A DNA stretch of 64,000 nucleotides, taken from Zunongwangia mangrovi (GTDB taxonomy: Bacteria; Bacteroidota; Bacteroidia; Flavobacteriales; Flavobacteriaceae). The first letter of the stretch is position 1. Each line of letters starts with the position of its first letter. The stretch covers positions 310,001 through 374,000 of the forward strand of contig NZ_FOKV01000001.1 of NCBI RefSeq assembly GCF_900112105.1. The letters run 5' to 3'. This document shows, piece after piece, positions 24,277-31,660 of this stretch. Position numbers and translations under genes: made by a program. The notes beneath the pieces are model-generated. The model saw only the letters and a program-made list of their open reading frames with translations. It was not told the origin of the DNA and ran no database searches.

Positions 24277-25085
24277 TGTTGGCCATCAACCAGTTAGACA
24301 TCAACATAAAAACGAGGAAACTTCTTCAGGATATAAACTTCAGTATCCAACCGGGGGAACTTTTTGTTATCATTGGCCCAAACGGTGCCGGGAAAAGCAC
24401 TTTGCTTAAAGCCCTGACTGAAGAAATCAACTATTCAGGAGAAATTAATTTTCAGCAGCAATCAATTAAAAAATGGACCACAGCAAAGCTTGCAAAAACA
24501 AGGGCTAAATTTAGCCAACATCACCAACAGGATATTCCGCTGCCGGTAAACGAAGTCGTTATGATGGGGCGCTATCCATATTTTACCAGCAAGCCAAACC
24601 TTAAGGACCTAAAAGTAGTTTCTGAAAGTTTAAAACTTACAGAGATGAGCGCTTTTAAAGACAAATCTTATAACCAACTCTCTGGCGGGGAAAAACAACG
24701 TGTTCACCTTGCCAGAATATTTGCACAGCTAAACAACGAATTTCAGGAAAAATTAATGCTGCTAGACGAACCACTCAACAACCTGGATGTTTATTATCAG
24801 CATAAAGTTTTAGAAGCGGTTGAAGGCTTTGTAAAAAAAGGCAATATGGCCGCTATTGTTATGCACGATTTAAATCTTGCTGCACAATTTGCAGATCGCA
24901 TTCTCTTGCTTAAAGATGGTAAAATGGTAAAATATGGCAATCCTAAACAAGTGCTTACATCTAAAACCATTTGCGATGTTTACGATTTTCCCTGCAAGGT
25001 AATGTCTCACCCTCTCGCACAAACACCTATGATCGTGTTTGGCGAGGAAAAATCAACCTCAATAATTCAAAATATTAACCCATGA
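24276..25085 (+). CDS. hmuV: Heme ABC transporter ATP-binding protein
   Basis: The protein has 269 residues with Walker A G-P-N-G-A-G-K-S-T (34-42), signature L-S-G-G-E-K-Q-R-V, Walker B L-M-L-L-D-E-P and a switch His in V-M-H-D-L-N. It powers heme import through HmuU. The ATG shares a base with the hmuU stop (TAATG) and its own stop overlaps the hmuS start (ATGA). Confidence 0.94.
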   Translation: MLAINQLDINIKTRKLLQDINFSIQPGELFVIIGPNGAGKSTLLKALTEEINYSGEINFQQQSIKKWTTAKLAKTRAKFSQHHQQDIPLPVNEVVMMGRYPYFTSKPNLKDLKVVSESLKLTEMSAFKDKSYNQLSGGEKQRVHLARIFAQLNNEFQEKLMLLDEPLNNLDVYYQHKVLEAVEGFVKKGNMAAIVMHDLNLAAQFADRILLLKDGKMVKYGNPKQVLTSKTICDVYDFPCKVMSHPLAQTPMIVFGEEKSTSIIQNINP

Positions 25086-26119
25086 GTACAACAAGTTTAA
25101 AACAACAATGGGAAACTCTTAAAGAAGAGCAACCTCAACTAAGAATACGTAATGCCGCACAGGCGCTAAATGTAAGTGAAGCTGAATTGCTTGCCACAAA
25201 AATTGGTAATGGCGTTACCCGATTAGCGAATAAACCTAAAGAAATTTTACAGGAAATTGAATCTTTAGGAAAAGTAATGGCACTAACCCGAAACGAAAGT
25301 TGTGTACACGAAAGAAAAGGAACCTATTTAAATCCATCGATTGGCAAATCTCCGGTTGGCCTTTTTGTGGGTGAAGATATCGACCTAAGAATTTTCTTTA
25401 TGCATTGGGCATTTGCATTTGCTGTTTCTGAAATGGCTCGCGGAAAAGAACGGCTTAGTCTTCAGTTTTTTGCTGAAGATGGTATGGCAATTCATAAAAT
25501 TTATCTTACACCGCAAAGCAATATTGAAGCCTATAAAAATTTAGTTGAAAAATATAAAGCTGAAGAGCAATCGGCCGATTTAGAAATTAAGCCTTTTTCC
25601 GAAGAAAAAAATTATAAGAGCGATGAAGAAGTTGATCTTGCAGGCTTCCAAAAATCCTGGGAAGAATTAAAAGATACGCATCACTTTTTTGGACTACTTA
25701 AAAAACACAATATAAGTCGTACACAGGCTTTAAAATTAGCGCCTAGTGCCTACTACGCCGATAAAATTGATAAAAATAACATCGTAAAAATGTTAGAAAT
25801 CGTTGCCAGCAAACAAGTGCCTATCATGGTATTTGTTGGAAATCGCGGAAATATTCAAATTCATACCGGTGACATTAAAAAAACGCTATGGCACCAGCAA
25901 TGGTTTAATATCATGGATCCAGATTTTAATCTTCATCTAAATATGGAAAAAGTCGAAAATTGCTGGGTGGTTAGAAAACCAACCGAAGATGGCATTGTTA
26001 CTTCTATAGAATGTTTTGACGATAATGACGAATTGATCGTACAATTCTTCGGAAAAAGAAAACCGGGAATCCCTGAAATTAAAGAATGGCAGGAGGTTGT
26101 AGCACAACTTCAGCAATAA
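25082..26119 (+). CDS. hmuS: Hemin-degrading factor / heme chaperone (HmuS/ChuS family)
   Basis: This 345-residue cytoplasmic protein is built of two repeated halves, as in ChuS/HemS. Each half has the opening helix motif (R-I-R-N-A-A-Q-A-L-N-V-S-E-A-E-L and the later N-I-S-R-T-Q-A-L-K-L-A-P). Each also has a similar strand region ending in G-N-R-G-N-I-Q-I-H-T-G or an equivalent. Homologues receive heme from the importer and in some species open the ring to release iron. The ATGA overlap with hmuV shows it is part of the operon. Confidence 0.92.
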   Translation: MSTTSLKQQWETLKEEQPQLRIRNAAQALNVSEAELLATKIGNGVTRLANKPKEILQEIESLGKVMALTRNESCVHERKGTYLNPSIGKSPVGLFVGEDIDLRIFFMHWAFAFAVSEMARGKERLSLQFFAEDGMAIHKIYLTPQSNIEAYKNLVEKYKAEEQSADLEIKPFSEEKNYKSDEEVDLAGFQKSWEELKDTHHFFGLLKKHNISRTQALKLAPSAYYADKIDKNNIVKMLEIVASKQVPIMVFVGNRGNIQIHTGDIKKTLWHQQWFNIMDPDFNLHLNMEKVENCWVVRKPTEDGIVTSIECFDDNDELIVQFFGKRKPGIPEIKEWQEVVAQLQQ

Positions 26120-26218
26120 AAATTAAATCGGCAAGTTATAAAGCTATAACAGAGAAATTTCTTCAAATCAGCTCAATAAGATATAAAAAGCTTTTGCGAG
26201 GCCATTAAAAATTAAGTT

Positions 26219-26314
26219 ATGCTGGAAATCATATTAATCGTTCTGGCAGTTATTTGTTTTTTGATTATTCTGCTGCTTTGTAAAGGCGGCGGAATTAGTT
26301 CTAGTAAGTTTTAA
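26219..26314 (+). CDS. 31-residue single-helix membrane peptide downstream of hmuS
   Basis: The frame opens with ATG and reads M-L-E-I-I-L-I-V-L-A-V-I-C-F-L and then more Ile/Leu, C-K-G-G-G, and a short Ser-rich polar tail, ending TAA. It has one strong membrane helix (about residues 3-20) with a single N-terminal acidic residue and a basic C-terminal side. It lies 99 bp after hmuS, and the operon terminator begins 7 bp after its stop, so it is the last gene of the hmuTUVS transcript. Small peptides of this form often associate with membrane complexes. A partner in heme import is inference. Confidence 0.55.
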   Translation: MLEIILIVLAVICFLIILLLCKGGGISSSKF

Positions 26315-26321
26315 AGTCAGG

Positions 26322-26356
26322 AAAAGGGATTGGAGGTTAAACTCTAATCCCTTTTT
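26322..26356 (+). terminator. Terminator of the heme operon
   Basis: AAAAGGGATTGGAG (26322-26335) pairs with CTCTAATCCCTTTT (26342-26355) through one G-U pair, loop GTTAAA, with Ts following. It lies directly after the small ORF and before the tRNA on the opposite strand. Confidence 0.85.
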
Positions 26357-26363
26357 GCGTTTG

Positions 26364-26435
26364 TAGCCTCGCCAGGAATCGAACCTGGATCTAAAGTTTA
26401 GGAAACTTCTATTCTATCCGTTGAACTACGAGGCC
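26364..26435 (-). tRNA. tRNA-Arg (anticodon CCT)
   Basis: The minus strand folds into a complete cloverleaf of 72 nt. The acceptor stem is GGCCTCG/CGAGGCT with discriminator A, and the D stem is GTTC/GAAT. The anticodon stem is GAAGT/ACTTT with loop TTCCTAA, and the T arm is CCAGG-TTCGAAT-CCTGG. The loop gives anticodon CCT, which reads AGG. CCA is not encoded. Confidence 0.95.
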
Positions 26436-26565
26436 GGCTTTTTCAGCAAACACAAAATTAAAAATGTTTTTATTATGTAAACTTTCTACTCGTTAAAACT
26501 TCCCTAAGAGTAAAGGCAAAGTCGCATAGAAAATGTATTTTCAAAGCAACTTAACTTATATGACC

Positions 26566-26865
26566 ATGAAAATAGGAGTGCTACTTTCTTCTTTCTTTTT
26601 ATTAATTATTACTGCAACCTGTAATAATCAAAAAGTAACCAGCAATATGAAACTTACCGGATTAATCGAAGCAGCAGGCATTACGTCTTATCAATACGGA
26701 AGCCATATTTTACGAACCGATAATGAAACCTATGCCTTGACTTCAGGAAAAATAGATCTAACCGAATTAGAGGGACAAACCTATACCATTATTGCTGAAA
26801 AAGTGGAAGGATATCCCATAGATGGCGGCCCAGAATATCTTAAGGTTATAGATATCAAAGATTAA
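26566..26865 (+). CDS. Hypothetical small exported protein
   Basis: From the ATG at 26566 the protein has 99 residues with a hydrophobic leader and a Cys at about residue 19 (A-T-C-N-N), a weak lipobox. The mature part reads like a small five-stranded OB-type barrel (L-T-G-L-I-E, Y-A-L-T-S-G, Y-T-I-I-A-E-K-V-E-G), as in exported OB-fold proteins, but the match is only by pattern. ATGs at 26533 and 26560 are in frame; the one chosen gives the cleanest signal. It is monocistronic. Confidence 0.6.
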   Translation: MKIGVLLSSFFLLIITATCNNQKVTSNMKLTGLIEAAGITSYQYGSHILRTDNETYALTSGKIDLTELEGQTYTIIAEKVEGYPIDGGPEYLKVIDIKD

Positions 26866-26940
26866 CCAACATATATTTTAGGCTGGCTTCGCCAAAGATT
26901 GTATATATTTAAACTCGTTTTTTATCTATAAACAATCAAC

Positions 26941-27930
26941 ATGAAAAAATTCTTACCACTCGTTTTAATTTGTTTTTTTATGATTAAAGCAAAAGCTCAA
27001 AATGCCAATATCGACAAAGAAGCTTTTGCCCATACCTTCTCTGTCGTTGCTAAAGATCCCAGAACTGGCGAAATGGCCGTTGCGGTACAAAGCCATTGGT
27101 TTTCTGTAGGTTCTTTGGTGAGCTGGGGAAAATCTGGTGTGGGCGTTGTCGCTACACAGTCTTTCGTAAATCCTGCTTACGGACCAAACGGACTAAAATT
27201 AATGGGTGGCGGTATGTCTGCCAAAGATGCTTTGGACGAATTAGTAAGCCAGGACGAAGGTCGTGATTACCGCCAAATTGCTTTTCTTGATGTTAAAGGA
27301 AATGTTGCTGCTTACACCGGAAAACTTTGTGTAGAGTCTGCCGCACATATCGAAGGAGAAAACTTTTCTGTACAGGCGAATATGATGCTGAATGACAAAG
27401 TTGTTCCTGCCATGGCCGAAGCTTTTAAATCAAACGAAGATCTTCCTTTAGCTGAACGTATGGTAGAGGTTTTAAAAGCAGCACAAAATGCAGGTGGTGA
27501 CATTCGCGGTAAACAATCGGCTGCACTTATTGTTGTAGGCCCTAAAAAAGTTGAAAATCCCTGGGAAGAGAAAAATATCGATCTTAGAGTAGACGATCAT
27601 CAAAATCCAATACAGGAGTTAGAGCGATTACTTAAAACCGCTCGTGCTTACGAACATATGAACAAAGGAGATCTTGCCGTTGAGAAAGGTGATATCGATA
27701 TGGCTTTAGAAGAATATGGTACTGCGGAAGAAATGTTTCCTGATAACCTGGAAATGAAATTCTGGAAAGCGGTAGCGCTGGCAAACAGCGATCGCCTGGA
27801 CGAAGCTTTGCCTGTTTTTGCTGAAATTTTTGAACAAGACGATAACTGGCGAGAAATGATCACCAGGCTTCCAAAAGCCGGCTTATTAGAGCTTACTGAA
27901 GCAGAGATAGAACAAATTACAGATCTATAA
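26941..27930 (+). CDS. DUF1028 domain-containing exported protein
   Basis: The protein has 329 residues with a signal peptide ending near K-A-Q (residue 20). The DUF1028 domain starts at A-F-A-H-T-F-S-V-V-A-K-D and includes G-V-G-V-V-A-T-Q-S-F-V-N-P-A-Y-G. The family has an Ntn-hydrolase-like fold with unknown activity. The C-terminal third (about 225-310) looks like a TPR pair (A-R-A-Y-E-H-M-N-K-G-D-L-A and following). Periplasmic location is predicted. Confidence 0.88.
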   Translation: MKKFLPLVLICFFMIKAKAQNANIDKEAFAHTFSVVAKDPRTGEMAVAVQSHWFSVGSLVSWGKSGVGVVATQSFVNPAYGPNGLKLMGGGMSAKDALDELVSQDEGRDYRQIAFLDVKGNVAAYTGKLCVESAAHIEGENFSVQANMMLNDKVVPAMAEAFKSNEDLPLAERMVEVLKAAQNAGGDIRGKQSAALIVVGPKKVENPWEEKNIDLRVDDHQNPIQELERLLKTARAYEHMNKGDLAVEKGDIDMALEEYGTAEEMFPDNLEMKFWKAVALANSDRLDEALPVFAEIFEQDDNWREMITRLPKAGLLELTEAEIEQITDL

Positions 27931-27934
27931 ATCA

Positions 27935-28001
27935 AGGACATCATGCCAAGTCCTTGAGGTATGGATAGGAATCTTTTTTAATTTCGAGGCATGCCTTGTT
28001 G
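27935..28001. repeat. Interspersed repeat family A, diverged copy
   Basis: The core TTTTTTAATTTCGAGGCATG (27974-27993) and the preceding G-A-G-G stretch align with the two longer copies at 45870-45963 and 62193-62287. It lies directly after the DUF1028 stop. The outer parts have diverged. Confidence 0.5.
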
Positions 28002-28034
28002 AATTAAAAACTTAATAAGAGATTAAAGCTAAAA

Positions 28035-29183
28035 ATGGCCAATATCGATACAAATTTTTATGAAAATTTAACGGCCTGGGATATCCCCGTGAGTAAGCTG
28101 GTAGGCGATATTGGTCATTTTAAGAATGTTCCTGAAAATTGGCATATCGTTGCTGCAGATATCAAAAATTCAACTGAAGCGATTGCAAAAGGCCAGCACA
28201 ACTCGGTTAACCTTATTGCTACGGGCGCGGTAATCGCCATGATCAATATTGCTTATAAGGCAAAGATCAATATTCCGTTCTTTTTTGGTGGCGATGGTGC
28301 TATCGCACTTGTTCCCCAGGAAATTTTAGAAGAAACACTAAGCGCACTTCAGAAACATAAAAGAAATACGCTAAAAAACTTCAAATTAGAGCTTAAAACG
28401 GGATCTTTTCCGGTGAAGAAGATCTACCAGGAAAATATTCAGCTTAAAATCGCCAAACTTGAGGTGAATGAAGATCTAAACATTCCTGTTGTTTTGGGAG
28501 ATGCTTTACACTATGCTGAAGATCTCATTAAAAATACGCTCCCAGAGCAGGAACCTGTCCCAGACGAAAAACCCATTGATCTGGAGGGGATGGAATGCAA
28601 ATGGGACAAAATAAAACCGCCTAAAAACGGGCAGGAAGTAGTGAGCCTTATCGTGATTTCTAAAAACGACACTAAATCCTATAAGATCTTTGCTGAAGTC
28701 CTTAAGGCGATCGACGATATTTATGGCTCACCAAGTCACAGAAAGCCTATCACGGTAAGAAGATTAAAACTGAAAGCGAATTTGCGAAAGATCAATTCTG
28801 AAATGAAGGCCAAATTGGGCAAATTTAACCTTCCTTATTTAGTTAAAAGCTGGCTAACGGGCAAGTATGGAAAACACATCTGGCTTAAAAAAGAAAACGG
28901 CAAAAACTACCTTAAAAAATTAGTCGCGTTAACCGATACCTTAACCATTGATGGTCGAATCAACACAGTGATTTCAGGAACACCTCAGCAAAGAGAAGCA
29001 CTCATTGGCTATTTAGAAAACCTGGAAAATTCAGGAAAAATAGCTTACGGAATTCATGTGAGCCAAGAAAGTATTATGTCCTGCTACGTGCGAGATATTA
29101 GCACTCATGAACATATTCATTTTGTAGATGGCGGAAATGGTGGATATACAAAAGCAGCTAAACGTTTGAAGAAGAAGTTTTAA
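28035..29183 (+). CDS. DUF3095 domain-containing protein (nucleotidyl-cyclase-like)
   Basis: A 382-residue soluble protein. The N-terminal half has A-A-D42-I-K-N-S-T, then F-F-F-G-G-D87-G-A-I-A, then G-D-A-L-H-Y-A-E-D-L, spaced as the two metal-binding aspartates and the later helix of class III adenylate/guanylate cyclases. I therefore read the N-terminal domain (about 35-185) as cyclase-like. The C-terminal domain (200-382) is of unknown function. Whether it makes a cyclic nucleotide is unknown. It is monocistronic and convergent with a toxin-antitoxin pair. Confidence 0.85.
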   Translation: MANIDTNFYENLTAWDIPVSKLVGDIGHFKNVPENWHIVAADIKNSTEAIAKGQHNSVNLIATGAVIAMINIAYKAKINIPFFFGGDGAIALVPQEILEETLSALQKHKRNTLKNFKLELKTGSFPVKKIYQENIQLKIAKLEVNEDLNIPVVLGDALHYAEDLIKNTLPEQEPVPDEKPIDLEGMECKWDKIKPPKNGQEVVSLIVISKNDTKSYKIFAEVLKAIDDIYGSPSHRKPITVRRLKLKANLRKINSEMKAKLGKFNLPYLVKSWLTGKYGKHIWLKKENGKNYLKKLVALTDTLTIDGRINTVISGTPQQREALIGYLENLENSGKIAYGIHVSQESIMSCYVRDISTHEHIHFVDGGNGGYTKAAKRLKKKF

Positions 29184-29187
29184 GAGT

Positions 29188-29487
29188 TTATTTCAACATT
29201 TTATCTGGGTTTCTTCGAACATCAAAAATATCATAGATCAGCACCTTATTGCCTTTTATATTGTAGATGATCTTATAATTCCCTGAAATTAAATATCTAT
29301 GATTTCTATTTAATTTCTTCAGATAAAATTCTATTTGTCCTGATTCTGGAAATATTTTAAGTTGATTTGTAGATTGAAAAATTTCTGACTTAATTTTCTT
29401 GGCAACCTTATGATTTGCATTCTCTTTATAGTAATCATAAATCTCTTTTAAATTACTAATTGCAAAATCAGACCAAACTATCTCCAC
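29188..29487 (-). CDS. RelE/ParE-type toxin
   Basis: This 99-residue protein has the ParE/RelE fold pattern. It starts with W-S-D-F-A-I-S-N-L-K-E-I-Y-D-Y, has F-P-E-S-G near the middle, then R-Y-L-I-S-G-N-Y-K-I-I-Y, and ends V-R-R-N-P-D. Toxins of this family act on gyrase (ParE) or cleave ribosome-bound mRNA (RelE); which applies is not clear. It lies 11 bp downstream of the antitoxin gene on the same strand. Confidence 0.88.
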   Translation of the reverse strand: MEIVWSDFAISNLKEIYDYYKENANHKVAKKIKSEIFQSTNQLKIFPESGQIEFYLKKLNRNHRYLISGNYKIIYNIKGNKVLIYDIFDVRRNPDKMLK

Positions 29488-29498
29488 ACATCAAATGA

Positions 29499-29738
29499 TT
29501 ACCAGTTTTCAGTTATTTTTTTTAAATCTTCCTGAGACTTAAACCTCCCATTTTCAAAATCGTTCTCAGAGATTTCAATTCTTTTTATTAATTCTTCCGG
29601 ACTAAAAGGCTCTAAAAAAGTTTCCTGATCACTCGATATATTTTTTAGAATATAACTCTCTATTTCAGATAAAAGATTTTCATCCTGAATCTGGGCGAGA
29701 TATGATATTAAATTTAACTTTCTTGTTTGCAAGTCCAT
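29499..29738 (-). CDS. Antitoxin partner of the RelE/ParE toxin
   Basis: A 79-residue acidic, helical protein placed just before the toxin gene, as expected for the antitoxin. The pattern K-L-N-L-I-S-Y-L-A-Q-I-Q-D-E-N-L-L and the C-terminal amphipathic segment (F-E-N-G-R-F-K-S-Q-E-D-L) are those of short antitoxins common in Bacteroidota. No DNA-binding domain is obvious, so autoregulation may be weak or indirect. Confidence 0.8.
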   Translation of the reverse strand: MDLQTRKLNLISYLAQIQDENLLSEIESYILKNISSDQETFLEPFSPEELIKRIEISENDFENGRFKSQEDLKKITENW

Positions 29739-29796
29739 ATCTAAAGGCTATTTAATCAAAGATACAAAAATTACAACTTAAGATTCAGCACAAAAC

Positions 29797-29829
29797 AAAA
29801 CCCTTATTCTATGAAAGAATAAGGGTTTT
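29797..29829 (-). terminator. Terminator after M28 peptidase gene
   Basis: AAAACCCTTATTCT (29797-29810) and AGAATAAGGGTTTT (29816-29829) form a perfect 14-bp stem with a 5-base loop and flanking A/T tracts that could serve both strands. It lies 36 bp past the peptidase stop codon. Confidence 0.88.
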
Positions 29830-29864
29830 AAAAAATTGTATCTGAATTTATCGAATTTCGGTGT

Positions 29865-31418
29865 TTAATCTAAGCCTCCGCGACGTGTTGCATCTCTAGG
29901 CTCTGGCCACGTCATTTGCTCACCAGTTCTACTGTTTATAGGAAGCACTCTTTGCTCTCTTGAAGTTTTATCTGAATCTTCACTCGCTTTATAAGCTAAG
30001 ATCGCTGCAAGAATAGCATTGCTCTGCACATCGTCCCAAACGATCTTATCGTAAGTATCGCGGTTAGTATGCCAAGTATAGTTCCAGTAAGACCAGCTAA
30101 GAGAACTTAGGTTAAAAGCTGGAGCTCCGGCAGCAAGGAAAGATGCGTAATCTGATCCTCCACGACCAGGCATTCCTGGAAAATGTGTTTCTATTTGTCT
30201 TGAAATACTATCTGGTACGGCAGATAACCAATCACCAACATAATCGTAAGCCTGTACTAATCCGTTTCCAGAAATATTAACTACACGACCGGTACCATTA
30301 TCCTGGTTAAAAACTGCCTGTACATTTTCTACAATTTCAGGATGATCTTTTACAAAAGCACGAGACCCATTTAATCCCTGTTCTTCACTTCCCCAGTGAC
30401 CGGCAATAATCGTACGCTTAGGATTTGGATATACTTCTTTAAGAATACGCATAGCTTCCATCATTACTAGAGTACCTGTACCATTATCTGTAGCGCCGGT
30501 TCCTCCATCCCAGCTATCAAAATGTGCAGAAAGAACGATATACTCTTCAGGTTTTTCTGAACCTTCTATTGTTGCGATCGTATTAAAAGTAGGTACTTCT
30601 CCATGATCTTCAGAAGTTGCTGTGATACTAAGCTCTGGCTTATCTCCACTTTCAGCCATACGGTATACTAACCCGTAATCTTCTAAAGAAAGGTCTACGG
30701 TAGGAATGTCTTCAGTATAGGCAGAAAATACTTTGTTTACGCCAAAACCGCTAGACCAGTTTAAAGTAATAATTCCTTCAGCTCCTGCTTCTTCTAAGAT
30801 CTTTGGTAATTCTCTAGAAGAATATCCGGTAGTTCTTATACGATCTCTCCAGGCATTTTCTGCTGCAGAACGTTCTTTTTTCATTTTATCAAAAGACTTG
30901 TCTGTAGCCCATTCTTCCCAGTTATAATCTGGACGGCCAGTTGGCTCGTTAAAAGACATCAATACAAATTTGCCTTTTACAGCGCTCAATTTAGATTGAA
31001 AGTCGGCCGAGTCTTTAGCTTTAGGTAAAAGAACAGCCTCTGCAGTAACTCCTTTTTTAGAAGTAGATGGACTCCATGCCAGTTGTCTTCCTTCTAAAGT
31101 TCTTAGACGAGGTTCTACAAGGTCGATATGTGTGATACCACGCTCCCAGCCTTTCCAAGTTCCCCATTGTTGATTTTCGGCAGAAATTCCCCAATCAGCA
31201 TAGGTTTTAACAGCCCAGTCGTGTGCCTGTTCCATTTGTGGTGAACCTACAAGTCTTGGCCCTATAACATCTAAAAGTTCGTGGCCTAACTTTTTTAATT
31301 GAGAATTTTCGGTAGCTTCTGTAACGATCTCCTCTACGATTGGATCCTGTTGCTGTGCAAAAGAAGCCGTCGCAGCAAGTGCAAGCGATGCAAAAGCTAG
31401 TTGTAGTTTGTTTTTCAT
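29865..31418 (-). CDS. M28 family zinc peptidase, exported
   Basis: From the ATG at 31418 the protein has 517 residues with a signal peptide ending A-S-F-A-Q (about 22). A PA-type insert lies at about 120-260 and the M28 zinc domain follows. Metal-site motifs are S-A-H-F-D-S-W-D, A-T-D-N-G-T-G, and G-H-W-G-S-E-E-Q-G-L-N-G-S. It should be a periplasmic or cell-surface aminopeptidase or carboxypeptidase. A longer frame from 31457 adds 13 residues before the signal peptide and is unlikely. Confidence 0.93.
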   Translation of the reverse strand: MKNKLQLAFASLALAATASFAQQQDPIVEEIVTEATENSQLKKLGHELLDVIGPRLVGSPQMEQAHDWAVKTYADWGISAENQQWGTWKGWERGITHIDLVEPRLRTLEGRQLAWSPSTSKKGVTAEAVLLPKAKDSADFQSKLSAVKGKFVLMSFNEPTGRPDYNWEEWATDKSFDKMKKERSAAENAWRDRIRTTGYSSRELPKILEEAGAEGIITLNWSSGFGVNKVFSAYTEDIPTVDLSLEDYGLVYRMAESGDKPELSITATSEDHGEVPTFNTIATIEGSEKPEEYIVLSAHFDSWDGGTGATDNGTGTLVMMEAMRILKEVYPNPKRTIIAGHWGSEEQGLNGSRAFVKDHPEIVENVQAVFNQDNGTGRVVNISGNGLVQAYDYVGDWLSAVPDSISRQIETHFPGMPGRGGSDYASFLAAGAPAFNLSSLSWSYWNYTWHTNRDTYDKIVWDDVQSNAILAAILAYKASEDSDKTSREQRVLPINSRTGEQMTWPEPRDATRRGGLD

Positions 31419-31660
31419 TGGATTTTGATTGAAAATTTGGTGAATTATTGCTTTCAAATATAAATATATTCTTTACTGAAATCATAGCTTAAGGCCTATT
31501 ATTCTTGAATTCAAGCGTGATTTTAAGTATATTGTGAGCAAATTTTTAAGCTTTTTTGTCAAAGAGCTGATGATTATATTTTTGAGTATTTTGGCTTCGA
31601 AAATTTAATTTTTTGATTTATCGAAATCTCACCACTAATTAAAATCCAATATTTACCTAA

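Larger units (their letters stand above)
26120..26532. other. 413-bp gap with small ORF, terminator and tRNA
   Basis: The gap contains a 31-codon membrane-peptide ORF (26219-26314), the operon terminator (26322-26356) and a tRNA-Arg on the other strand (26364-26435), all listed separately. I see nothing distinctive in 26120-26218 or 26436-26532. Confidence 0.7.
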
